Shown here piece by piece: positions 1 through 9,617 of a stretch of 64,000 nt of DNA; positions within the stretch are counted from its first letter, which is position 1, and each line of letters starts with the position of its first letter. This stretch comes from Streblospio benedicti (taxonomy: Eukaryota; Annelida; Polychaeta; Spionida; Spionidae): positions 9,040,457 to 9,104,456 of the forward strand of contig CM032661.1 in assembly GCA_019095985.1 (NCBI GenBank), given 5' to 3'. Made by a program: the position numbers and the translations under genes. A model generated the notes under the pieces. That model was not told where the DNA came from. It did not search any database and was given only the letters and a program-made list of their open reading frames with translations.

Positions 1-571
1 ACATGTAGTGTGTTTATGGCTGTCACGTATGACTGTGGGAGGAAGGTGATGAAGATGTATTCAATCTTTTCCCAGAGCTGTATAGTGGCGGGGAGCTGGT
101 GTGGGATGTGGGACAGGGAAAGAATGGGGAAGTCAGGAGCATCTCATCCGCTTTCAACCAGAGCAGCAACAGGACGGGGGAGCATCAATTATGGACCTGT
201 TTAGATGGGGGGTATGGAGATGAGCGTGTTGGGGAGAACTGGGGGGGATGTGGGGTGGCGGTGGGGGATGAGGAAGGAAGGGTCTGTTTCAACCCGATAG
301 ATCACATACTTCTACAATTTTGTTTCATGCATACATATGGTATGCAATCATCAGGAAGTTATGCATTATGAATAGAGTACTATCACATGCCAAACAACCG
401 CATGGACGCTATTGATTTTCTCATGTTCTTGGAAATGAGTGAGTTCTGGGAATTCCCCTACTATAGTACCACAGCACCATAGTGCTGTCACTCGTTTCCA
501 CTCTGCGCTATCATTCCACCCCGCGCTATCACCAATTTCTCCGGCCGTTTCCACCCTGCGCTACCATTCCG
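1..571. other. no gene recognised; G-rich stretch
   Basis: I see no convincing gene here. The part at about 60-290 is G-rich. Its 'tctcatcc.ctttcaacc.gagcag' and 'ggacctgttt' segments resemble 61,615-61,730, so both may be remnants of one old dispersed repeat. The short open frames carry no recognisable motif. Confidence 0.4.
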
Positions 572-884
572 CCATGCGCCATTATTTGGCATGTGATAGT
601 AGACATTAAACAATCAACATACACTATACCATGTTACACAGTTTCTAGTTTGCAATATTTGGTTTATGCTCAGCAATTAATTTTGAAGTTATTACACTAT
701 GTACTTTAGAAGGAATTTGTTCTTATGCCTGCATGTGCTTATTAATTCAGATCTTTTGTTCAAAGTAGCCATTTTGTTGTTATATATAATAAAAAACTTT
801 TCTAATATACAGAGGTTACATCTTTTTGTTCTGTTGTCATACGCTCTAGCTTTTCCCATTATTTTCCATTCAATGTTGTAAGGC
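572..884. repeat. left arm of PLE inverted repeat
   Basis: The reverse complement of this stretch matches 1,577-1,888 over its whole length with few differences. It begins at 'atttggcatgtgatagtaga' and runs to 'ttccattcaatgttgtaagg'. The arm carries the distal GIY-YIG coding end in inverse orientation. Confidence 0.85.
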
Positions 885-1576
885 ATACATGAAACCAGGA
901 AACAAACCCAAATACATCAACACAAAAAGCAACCACCCGCGAAGCATAATAAAATCTGTACCAGAAGGGAGTGACTATCACAACTCTCATCCTCAGAAGC
1001 AATATTTAAAGAAGCAATAGTGCCATACCAATCTGCCCTCAAAGAAAGCGGTTATGACTACAAGATGGAATACAAAAAACACCTACCAATAAACAAAAAA
1101 ATGCAAGAGCAAGAAAACGCAATATAACGTGGTATAACCCACCGTTCGACCTCTCCGTCAAAACAAATATTGGAAAAAAAGTTTTTCAAAATCTAACTGA
1201 AAGCTTCCCAGAAGGACATACCTTAACACAAATATTTAACAAAAACACAATCAAACTGTCCTATAGCTGCATGCCAAACATCAAAAGCAAAATTGATAAC
1301 CACAACAAAAAGCAAATAGAAAATACCATCACCGAAGAAAGAACATGTAACTGCAGAGAAAAAAGCAACTGCCCACTAAGTGGGAAATGTCTTGAAAAAA
1401 TGCCTAATCTACCAAGCATCAGTGACATCTCCCAACCAACACACTGAGACTTACATCGGGCTCACAGAAACCACGTTCAAGGCGCGATTTGCCAACCACA
1501 AGCAGTCTTTTGAGAAAGAATCAATGAAAAGTGCAACAGAACTGAGCAAATACATCTGGACACTAAAACAGAAAAA

Positions 1577-1888
1577 CCTGCCTTACAACATTGAATGGAA
1601 AATAATGGGAAAAAGCTAGAGCGTATGACAACAGAACAAAAAGATGTAACCTCTGTACATTAGAAAAGTTTTTTATTATATATAACAACAAAATGGCTAC
1701 TTTGAACAAAAAGATCTGAATTAATAAGCACATGCAGGCATAAGAACAAATTCCTTCTAAAGTACATAGTGTAATAACTTCAAAATTAATTGCTGAGCAT
1801 AAACCAAATATTGCAAACTAGAAACTGTGTAACATGGTATAGTGTATGTTGATTGTTTAATGTCTACTATCACATGCCAAATAATGGT
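1577..1888. repeat. right arm of PLE inverted repeat
   Basis: This arm has the same orientation as the PLE coding part and is the inverted partner of 572-884. The spacer between the arms is about 690 bp. The high identity between the arms suggests they arose in one insertion event, or were copied from each other, after the element family diverged. Confidence 0.85.
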
Positions 1889-2413
1889 TTATTTCACATT
1901 ATATCTAAGGTCAATTACAATTTGAGCATCTATTTTTGTTTACCCAGACAGAGGTGGAATTAGTTACACAATCAAGCCGGTTTGCAACTGTGGGAGATAA
2001 ACTTCCTGACAGCCTTTGCCCTGTGCCATTTGACCTAAATTGGCCGGGATCGATCATATGCATCTGCATCACCTTCACTGAATGAACATATACGATGATG
2101 TAACAAGACTAACATGTTTGGCCTGACTCATGCCTACATTAGCAACAAAACTTACAGGAGAAAGTAACTATGTAAACAGTAAAGCTCCCCTTACTATCTC
2201 AAATTAATTATTTCACACGGCAACTTTTGTTGATGGATCTAATCTCAATATCATTGTCATTAAACCTTATTTGTCATAAAAGTCTAATTAAGCGACACAT
2301 ACTTTTCCATTTTGTTAAATAGAATTTGCTTCCAGAACAGACTAGTAATGTTGTTTGAACATTTTTCTTAGCAGGTTCATTGTATCATGACCGCAGAGTA
2401 TAAAATAACCCCC
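1889..2413. other. no firm gene; one possible exon
   Basis: The stretch is AT-rich flank between the PLE and the LTR fossil. The segment 1,948-2,085 is open on the plus strand behind a plausible acceptor (tttacccag). It reads TEVELVTQSSRF...DKLPDSLCPVPFDLNWPG before a stop. The opposite strand is also open there between acceptor-like and donor-like sites. I cannot decide between the strands or call a gene. Confidence 0.25.
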
Positions 2414-2978
2414 TGTAATATAAGTTGCACTGGACTAGGTTAATATCCCAGTTACACACGCCTTGATAGGGCTTTGTTGTTCTCTTTACTATGGCCACTG
2501 TTAGGATTAGGAACCAGTACTCTCTTGTACTGGGTTGAGCCGATTAGCGGCAGTTCTCTCTTAGACGCTGGTACAGCAGCACGTAGGGTTGGCAACCTAC
2601 TCCCGTGGGTAGGCCCTTTTCTACAGTCTTACCGAGGCTTGGCCGGTGGCCTTCCTCCCTCACGTCGTGGACTCGGTCTACCGTGGTTGAGCGACAGGGG
2701 GGCGCCCTGAGCTCGGCGTGTCAGCACCGGTGCGAAGTCCTCCCCCAGCGTGGAGGCCTCTCGTGAAACCCGGGCAGTACCCATCAATAGCCCAAGGACC
2801 GACCGGTGGTCCCGGCAGGTTGGTGCACAGTAGTCGAGGAAACACAACGAGGAGTAGTCTAGCTGAGGAACGTTTGCAGCGCAGCTGGGGGTGTGCCTGG
2901 CCGGGAGGCCGCATGCACCCCAGGTGAGTGTCACTGCTACGGCGGGTTGGCACACGTACACAGGAACTTTGTTTACAG
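2414..2978 (+). repeat. 5' LTR of the Gypsy fossil
   Basis: The repeat starts TGTAATATAAG and ends TTTACA, giving the usual TG...CA ends, and is about 565 bp long. The left boundary is supported by the solo copy at 38,646, which begins TGTAGTAG and then shares 'ataagttgcac.ggactagg'. The right boundary is supported by the primer site four bases downstream. Its first segment reappears at 13,779. Confidence 0.7.
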
Positions 2979-2982
2979 ATTT

Positions 2983-3000
2983 GGTGCCGTGACCAGGATC
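2983..3000 (+). promoter_or_regulatory. primer-binding site, tRNA-His type
   Basis: The sequence TGGTGCCGTGACCAGGAT lies just 3' of the LTR. Its first 12 bases are complementary to the 3' end of the metazoan tRNA-His as I remember it (...GTCACGGCACCA). The last bases may follow the host's own tRNA-His. Priming of minus-strand DNA synthesis from a host tRNA is the established role of such a site. Confidence 0.6.
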
Positions 3001-3068
3001 TCACGTGAGTACGCGCTAGAGAGGGACGCTTGTCCCCCTCGCTTGTCGCAATACCCGGAGATCCTACG

Positions 3069-6023
3069 ATGGCCGAGACTCCGGATCACCCGTTCTTCCC
3101 CGAGGAGGGGGAGAACTTTTTGTCAGCAGCCCAGCGGATCGTTAGCAGAGTGGTCTACGGGACCACGCGAGAGATGGAATCGTTGGTCGAGAGTTCGCGA
3201 CGAGTAGGACTGGAGCTCGCACACGAAGGAACCCCATACCGCGACGGGGATGTGCGCGACAAGGAGCGTTACGACAAGAGCGGACCGCGCGGCGCGACGG
3301 AGTCAATCATGACATACGGACGCGATGAGTACCGCGAGGAAGGCACTGAGGAACAGCGACGAGCCGAAGAGCGGACTCGCATGATGACACGGAGCAGCTC
3401 CCTCGTGACTCTAGAGCTGATTGGGATGACTGGTGGGGTGCGACAGAGGGCCCCGCTCCTGCCACCTTTGCCACAATTCTCGTCAAACGGAGCCGCAGAG
3501 GAGGAAAACACTGCTGCGGGGGGCGACGCACCGCTAGGCGCGATTGATCAGCCGCAAACCGACGTGTCAGTAACGCGACACACCAGTGAGACGACGCGGG
3601 ATGACGATCTAGTTGATGCGGGGAACCGTGGTCAGCGACAGTCGTCATCGGAGGAACTGGAATCGAGCGACGAAGAGGTGGACCAACAGGGGGACGACGC
3701 GACCGGGAAAGGTGACGAGAGTCGCCATCCTCTGCCAGCGCGCTCCGAGCAGGGCGATGAGCAGGTAGAAAGGGACGCGAATGTTCCACTCATAGGTGCA
3801 ACGGGACTGCAGGATGGAATGACAGCAGTAGGGGGAGAGAAGGGGGTCACCCCTCCCCCCGTGGTGAAAACGGAGGATCGGAGGAAATCGAACCGGGTCC
3901 ACGACGGAATGAGGAAGAGTGGTCATGACTCGAGTGGGAAGACCGGACAGAGGAGCTTCGCATCATCAGAGGAAGCGGATCGGTGGTTCTCCCTCTGTCA
4001 TTGGGACGCCCAGGATGATATCCTGGGTGGGCCGACGGAGAGGGTCTATTACCTCGGAGCAATCTGCGGAATGGATCCAGGAGACCGCCCGGAGTTGAGG
4101 GTAGACTGGTGCGCGTCAGCCAAGAAACCAGCGTACCTTCTGCGTTTGGATACTGCGGAGAGGGTTCTGATTGACCTCCTGATGCTGAATAGGCCGAGCG
4201 TGGAGAAGGGGCTTGAAACGCGAGGAATCTCGCATGCCATCGCCGTGCGACGGGAGTGGGCCGGGATTTTGAAGGGCCTCTTGGTAGAGACCCGACCCGG
4301 TCAACATGCGGAGTTGTGGCGGCGAACAAGCCGGGTACTGGACGACTGGCAGCGCAAGAAGATCCCAGGATACGATGCGGGTGAAGCTTCGCTGGACGAT
4401 CTAGCATCGGAAAGCGAGTCGGAGCTGTGTCAGCGCGACCGACGGATCAAGAGGGCACAGCCGAAGAAGGGGAAGCGCAAGGACGATTTAGCATCGTCGC
4501 GCCCTCCTAGCAAAGGGGCAGTCGGTCCCCCAAAACCCGACCCACCAAGTAAACCCAAGATTAAGGATGAACGGCGAGATCCCAGCCCCGATCCTTTGGC
4601 CCCCTTGAGGGCGGCCGTAGCGAAGGCGGAGGCGAGGGACAAGGAAGAGAGACAATTGAGGGCGCGGCTGCGCGCGTTGAATCAGCGAGAGTACAGCCCT
4701 GTCCCTCAGGAACCAGTGCATGCGAAGAGCGCGGAAGCTCCTTCCAAAGACCATGGGGACATCGGACAGTGCGACCGACAGGAGAGCCTCCTCCAGAAGA
4801 CAGTGACGTTGGATCCGTATTTAACGCGGTACTACAATTCCCCATTCGTGGGCGCCGCGGAACAGCACAAAGAAGTGCGACAAGCCCGTGGGAAACGGGG
4901 CGACGAGAAACGAAAGTCGCGACGGTCCAAGAGGCGGAGCAGTACGGAGGATGAATCGGAAAGTGGCGACAGTGAAAAGGAGCCCACCATCCCCACGTCG
5001 GTGCGGTTTAAGGACAGGATCCGGAACTTGCAAAAGTTTAACAAGCCGGATTCTAATCAGACTTGGCTGGACTTTCTTCAACATCTGGTCGAGATTCTGA
5101 CGATGTATAACATCCATGAATCGGAATGGGCCGGCTGGTTAATTGACCGGCTGACTGGTAAGGCGCAGAGTGCACTGATGAACCTAACAGTGACAGAGAG
5201 GTATGACTGGGCCACCCTGGTGTCGGCGCTGAACTCCTACTTTCACACCGAAGTGGAGATGCGCACTGCGGAAGAGGAACTCCTTGTGAGGAAACAGGGG
5301 AATAAGGAGTCCGTTCGGGATTTTATTTCCCAACTCATGTTTTTGGCGCGGAAAGCCTACGGCCAGGATGTGCGCAAGCGCGAGGCCGCAGTCTTGAAGA
5401 GGATCGAGATGGGCTTGCAGAGTGCCTCCCTGCGGCGGACGTTCGACGAAGTGACTGTGCGGCCAGTAAGCTTATCGGTCCTCGTCCAGGAATTGGTAAG
5501 ACGGGAAAGCCGGGATGATCCTGGCAAGTACCAGACTTTTATCGCGCAGGAGAAGGAGAAGGAGAATGCGGCAAAACCCCGGAACCCTCCAACGGCGAAC
5601 GTCGTGCGATTGCAAGACGTTTTGGACGCCAAGGAAACGCCACAGACTTCCGGCGAAGTCAATGTGGCGAACCAGACGACGGGGAAGAAGGACACAGCCG
5701 CTGGCGCCAAGAAGAAACGCCCTCACAGGCAGGACAGACGCAAGGGGACCGCAGGTGATGGGAAGGAAGGGCCTAGTCGGGGTCGCATGGGGTATGAGTG
5801 TTGGAAGTGTGGGCTTCCTGGCCACATCCGATGGCTCTGCCCGAAAGCGACCCAGGAGGATATTGACGCATGGAGGGCGCAGGATGCGGAGCGCCAACGA
5901 GCGTACAACAAAGGCGGGAAGACCGGCGCGGGGCCGCGTGGAAACGCAAAACCGAGCCAGGGGGGTCAAGGCGGGGGCGGGCCTGACCAACCCGCTTCGG
6001 CCGAACCGCCGAAGGAAAACTAA
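3069..6023 (+). CDS. Gag-like protein of the Gypsy fossil (about 984 residues)
   Basis: This is the structural (capsid/nucleocapsid) part of the element. I place the start at the ATG at 3,069, which has a good context (acgATGg); the frame is open a little upstream without an ATG. The first roughly 650 residues are charged and low in complexity, with many Arg, Glu, Asp and Ser. They include one ordered-looking patch (WFSLCHWDAQDD..., near residue 310) that is also kept in the second copy at 34-36 kb. A retrotransposon-Gag domain follows at about residues 645-815, with conserved WLDFLQHLVE and VRDFISQLMFLARKAYGQD. Near residue 910 lies a zinc knuckle CWKCGLPGHIRWLC of the C-x2-C-x4-H-x4-C form that binds RNA in nucleocapsids. 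The C-terminus is Gly-rich. The protein is roughly twice the usual Gypsy Gag length because of the N-terminal extension. Confidence 0.8.
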   Translation: MAETPDHPFFPEEGENFLSAAQRIVSRVVYGTTREMESLVESSRRVGLELAHEGTPYRDGDVRDKERYDKSGPRGATESIMTYGRDEYREEGTEEQRRAEERTRMMTRSSSLVTLELIGMTGGVRQRAPLLPPLPQFSSNGAAEEENTAAGGDAPLGAIDQPQTDVSVTRHTSETTRDDDLVDAGNRGQRQSSSEELESSDEEVDQQGDDATGKGDESRHPLPARSEQGDEQVERDANVPLIGATGLQDGMTAVGGEKGVTPPPVVKTEDRRKSNRVHDGMRKSGHDSSGKTGQRSFASSEEADRWFSLCHWDAQDDILGGPTERVYYLGAICGMDPGDRPELRVDWCASAKKPAYLLRLDTAERVLIDLLMLNRPSVEKGLETRGISHAIAVRREWAGILKGLLVETRPGQHAELWRRTSRVLDDWQRKKIPGYDAGEASLDDLASESESELCQRDRRIKRAQPKKGKRKDDLASSRPPSKGAVGPPKPDPPSKPKIKDERRDPSPDPLAPLRAAVAKAEARDKEERQLRARLRALNQREYSPVPQEPVHAKSAEAPSKDHGDIGQCDRQESLLQKTVTLDPYLTRYYNSPFVGAAEQHKEVRQARGKRGDEKRKSRRSKRRSSTEDESESGDSEKEPTIPTSVRFKDRIRNLQKFNKPDSNQTWLDFLQHLVEILTMYNIHESEWAGWLIDRLTGKAQSALMNLTVTERYDWATLVSALNSYFHTEVEMRTAEEELLVRKQGNKESVRDFISQLMFLARKAYGQDVRKREAAVLKRIEMGLQSASLRRTFDEVTVRPVSLSVLVQELVRRESRDDPGKYQTFIAQEKEKENAAKPRNPPTANVVRLQDVLDAKETPQTSGEVNVANQTTGKKDTAAGAKKKRPHRQDRRKGTAGDGKEGPSRGRMGYECWKCGLPGHIRWLCPKATQEDIDAWRAQDAERQRAYNKGGKTGAGPRGNAKPSQGGQGGGGPDQPASAEPPKEN

Positions 6024-6701
6024 CAAGCAGGGATATTGGGCCGCGAATTCCCCCTGCTGGTCTGGTACATGGCGGCATGCGAGAAGAGAATCTCGCGTTG
6101 GATGGTGTGGCGTTGCAGTCTTCGTCGAAGGGCTCACCGGGAGGTGACGAGGCACCGGAGGACAAGAAGGGCCGTGAGTGCAGTGACCGACCTGTGTTGA
6201 GTCCGGACCTCCGAGTCTCAGGAGTCTCGACCTTTGGTCAAGTGGAGTCGGGCGGATCTGAGGTGGGGTCCTGTGGTGAGCGGAAAGGGGAAGGCTCGGT
6301 TCCGAAAGGACTGAGTCCTACCCCCAGTACCTGTCATTTTGGGGGTTCGTTAGTTGGGGAGGGCCGGGGGAGACCGGTAAGTCCCACTCGCCTGGCGGCG
6401 GATCCTCACTCGTGCAAGGGGATGTCGCATCCAAGAGGGATGGAAGATGTCGCACGAGGGTCGGGCACGAGAGACGAACCCATGGAGGCGTTAGCGCACG
6501 ATGGGGGAAGTGTATTCGCCGTTCCAAGCGACTAGAGGAAAACGGCTGAGGGCGCAGTCGGCACCAAAGCCGCCCAACGTGGTAGGAGAATCTTCCGACG
6601 AAAGTGACGAGGAACAAGAGCCGAGGGGGTGGGTGAGCCACAGGCACAGCGCACCCTTGCTCAGGCCGAGGATCGATGCGTGAAGGTGCTCGCGCAATAA
6701 A
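6024..6701 (+). other. element interior without recognised domain
   Basis: This is GC-rich element DNA between Gag and the integrase part. A frame at 6,077-6,535 is open but Ser/Gly-rich, with no protease, reverse transcriptase or RNase H motif that I recognise. I do not call a gene here. Confidence 0.4.
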
Positions 6702-7958
6702 GTGATCCAGACGAAGGGTCGCCCTGTGGAGCGTGTACAAGTGCGATTAGTGCCGGTCGCGTGGCGCGAGAGCATATGGCGCTGTGTTCATGTGAATAGC
6801 GTGAGTCACCTCGGCTATGAACGCGTCTATGAACTCTTGCGACGGCGCTTTGTGTGGCCTGGCATGACGGAGGATGTAAGAATGATGTGTCGGGCATGTT
6901 TAACTTGCCAACAGAATAAGACGGGAGTTGGGGGAGGAAAGCCGCTGATGAAGCATGAATATGTGGGCTCTCCGCACGAGAGGGTGGGCATTGACCTCCA
7001 GGGGCCACTACCCGAAACCCCAGCCGGACATAAATATATCTGTGTCATTCAGGACTACTTCTCCAAAAGGATGGAACTATACGCGCTGTCACAGAAGACA
7101 GCAGAAGCTGTGGTCAATGTTCTCTTTCGGGAGTACATTGCGCGGCATGGTGCGATGGAGCGACTGCACAGCGACCAGGGGACGGAATTCGACAACGAGC
7201 TCATGAAGGAACTGTGCAAGGTGTTCAAAGTAGACAAGACAAGAACCACCGCCTATGCTCCTTGGAGCAATGGGATGGTAGAGCGCAGTAACAAAACTAT
7301 AAAGGCCATATTGAGAGCGCTAAGCGTACATGACAAGGAAAACTGGGATGAGTTGCTGCCATACGTGTTTATGGCGTACAATGCGACACCGCATGCAAGT
7401 ACTGGATTTACGCCGCATCGGCTGTTTTACAGCCAATGCACGGACCCCCGGCTCCCAATTGACTTGATGTACGGATGTGATGATCGGGCAGTGCCCCAGT
7501 GTTACTCAGCCTATGTCTTTCACCAGAGGAATCTGGCAATGCAGATGGCAGAGACAGTCCGCGAGGTTGCGGGGCGAGCAGTGGAAATTCAGCAAGGGCA
7601 GAAGAATAAGTCGGCGAGACCACGCGACTACAAAGTCGGTGATCAAGTGCTGATGTATTCGCCGCCCCTGGGGCGTGATAAGCTACAATCTCAACCATGG
7701 ACTGGACCGCATGAGGTCATCGCCGTAGGCAACGACCATGTGGTCCAAATTAGGATTTTTCGGGAGCCTGCCCGTGCCGGTAAAGTCAAGCGAGGCCGCA
7801 AACCTAAATGTGAGCAATGGGTCCACTCAAGCCGACTCAAACCAGCTTACAAGTCGGCGCGAGGGGAAATGTTATTGGTGGAGGATACGTCACACTCTGA
7901 GAATTTGTTTTTCCGTCGTTTGATGCGATTCACAGAGTATTGGAACGAAATCGATTAG
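6702..7958 (+). CDS. integrase part of the Gypsy fossil
   Basis: This part encodes the enzyme that joins element DNA to the host chromosome. Motifs in order: an H-H-C-C zinc domain (H...H then CRACLTC, near residues 32-70); the RNase-H-like catalytic core with the first Asp in GIDLQGPLP, the second in HSDQGTEFDNEL and the Glu in WSNGMVERSNKTIKAILRAL; then the Gypsy-typical tail with W-T-G-P-H-E-V (a GPY/F-like motif) and a basic RGRKPK stretch. There is no initiation context at the left edge, which is expected for a piece of a polyprotein. No chromodomain is evident at the end. Confidence 0.8.
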   Translation: MIQTKGRPVERVQVRLVPVAWRESIWRCVHVNSVSHLGYERVYELLRRRFVWPGMTEDVRMMCRACLTCQQNKTGVGGGKPLMKHEYVGSPHERVGIDLQGPLPETPAGHKYICVIQDYFSKRMELYALSQKTAEAVVNVLFREYIARHGAMERLHSDQGTEFDNELMKELCKVFKVDKTRTTAYAPWSNGMVERSNKTIKAILRALSVHDKENWDELLPYVFMAYNATPHASTGFTPHRLFYSQCTDPRLPIDLMYGCDDRAVPQCYSAYVFHQRNLAMQMAETVREVAGRAVEIQQGQKNKSARPRDYKVGDQVLMYSPPLGRDKLQSQPWTGPHEVIAVGNDHVVQIRIFREPARAGKVKRGRKPKCEQWVHSSRLKPAYKSARGEMLLVEDTSHSENLFFRRLMRFTEYWNEID

Positions 7959-9260
7959 GAGAGGAAACGGGGAGCGGATGGTCAGTTTTATGATCACGAC
8001 TCCCCTATACTTGGTGGAAGTTTCATGAGGGAATGGAACATGTCAGCGATTTCCAGTTCACTTTCTTCCTATGCCGTGGGTTTCATGATGAAACTTGGGG
8101 GAGAGGGAAGTGGAGTCGCGCTAAACTGCAGAAAGCTAGCGGTAACTGTTGCCGAATAATCGCGAGGGGATTAGCGACGATTCAGGTCGCAATGGAGCGG
8201 TGGTATAGTCACAAGGAACAGCTAAAAGTGCGATGCGATATGTGGCACCTGCGGTGCACCAGTTGACATCAAGGGGAGAGTGAATGAGTGCGAGGATCTA
8301 GTGGCGAAGCGATGGCCGGCGGGTGCAGCCGCTGTCCTGTCACCCTGTATGAGGGAATGCGTGAAGTAGGTGCAGATGAGTCGGAGGTGGGTGCGAGAAG
8401 CCCGGCTGTGGTGTCGGTGTGAGGAGAATCAAGCCTTTTTGATTCAGCGAATTGCATCGGGGAGTCACAGTTTGGGTCGCAGACACCGGGGATGAGGATG
8501 ACGTGGGCCGTGGACGGCGGAATCCGTTACACTGGTCACCGAAGATAGCGCATTGAGTCTCTTGGATGGCAGGGATTGGCGGCAGTGCACTACGTCAATG
8601 GACATCGTGGGGTTGGGTTGAAAGCCTTGCGCGAGTAGACGGACATACCACTAAGGAGGAGAATCGTAGATTGAATAGAGTCGGAAGGGTCAACTACAGT
8701 ATGCGATAGCAGGTGTGTGTGGTGAGACTGCCGCATTCCTTAGTCGGTTAGGGCAGTCGCGCTGCTAAGTAAACATCAAGGAACTTGCCGCACAGGTGAA
8801 AGGTCGCAGTAGGCGGCGGTTAGGCAAACAAGGCCTCTACTGAACAAAGAGGGATCGTCGCACTTTGACCTGACAAAGGGGGGCTCGTCGCGCTTGCGAC
8901 GTGCCGAAGTCGACGATCGCACTGGAATTTGTCAACAAACACCACGTGTGGGAGGATACTGTAGAGGGCAAAGGTTAGGAAGCAGGACGTTGATTGGTGA
9001 TGGACATGTGCACTGAAGCGCGGAGCCGGTTTGGCGGGCTTGTGACTGAAGTACTACTTTGTGATCACACTAGTTTGGGAGTTGAAACCGAGTAGACGTA
9101 TCATTCTAGTGTGGTGTTTTATTTCAGTTGTTGGCGATTTTTGGCGGATAGTTACTACCTGTAGCAGTGATTTCTTTTTGTAGTTTAGTTTAGGTTACCT
9201 GGATTTCTGGATAGCTGGATTTCTCTCTTTCCAGCAGGATATGGGCCTGTAGAAGCCGTC
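7959..9260 (+). other. element interior without recognised gene
   Basis: About 1.3 kb of GC-rich element sequence follows the integrase. Frames are short and carry no motif I know. It may be spacer or leader for the two downstream frames, which would need a subgenomic or spliced message. I see no convincing splice pair. Confidence 0.4.
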
Positions 9261-9617
9261 ATGGCTGATGCAGTCCCCACCAGCGAAGATGGGGCGGCGG
9301 CAGCAATGTCGGACGTCCCGTCGGATACCGTAGGGGATCAGGGGGAAGGGCACCAGCCCTCTCTGGTTTCCGAAGCTGAGGACGCAATTCTGCATTTACA
9401 GGTGGCAGAGGAGACGTTCCACGAGCAGATGGAGGTGACCGCGGAGGAGCCCGGCGTTCAAGGCGAGGGACCTCAGCACGGAGCAACAGGGGAAGGTGAC
9501 GGAAACTTGTCTGAACAAGTCAGTTTCCAACCACCGGAACCCACGGATGAGGCGGATGATGCTTCGTCAACGGCCGATTCCTGTGAAGGGACGGACGGGG
9601 CGAGAGTTCGTCGATGA
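9261..9617 (+). CDS. small acidic frame upstream of the large 3' frame
   Basis: This frame encodes 118 residues rich in Glu, Asp, Ala and Ser, with no hydrophobic segment, Cys motif or known domain. It starts at an ATG (gtcATGg, a good context). Its stop codon overlaps the start of the next frame as ATGA (9,614-9,617). Such overlaps allow coupled re-initiation in some retroelements. Here that is an inference from the layout only. Function unknown. Confidence 0.45.
   Translation: MADAVPTSEDGAAAAMSDVPSDTVGDQGEGHQPSLVSEAEDAILHLQVAEETFHEQMEVTAEEPGVQGEGPQHGATGEGDGNLSEQVSFQPPEPTDEADDASSTADSCEGTDGARVRR

Larger units (their letters stand above)
572..1888 (+). mobile_element. Penelope-like retroelement fragment, broken, with inverted arms
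   Basis: This is a fragment of a Penelope-like element (PLE), a retroelement class with a C-terminal GIY-YIG endonuclease. The middle encodes the region between the reverse transcriptase and the nuclease. A Cys cluster of the C-x-C / C-P-L-x-G-x-C style lies near 1,350-1,390. It is followed by the GIY-YIG-type motif [17 protein letters not shown] and by ELSKYIW near 1,450-1,560. The distal coding part and 3' flank also occur as an inverted copy at the left end, giving a head-to-head layout. PLE copies with inverted or tandem partial duplications at their ends are well known. The copy is broken in several places and looks old. The call rests on motifs; no search could be run. Confidence 0.7.

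Noticed and set aside
3645-4407. Arg/Pro/Ser-rich minus-strand frames in the Gypsy fossil
   Set aside because: Shadows of the GC-rich Gag gene in other frames; no motifs.
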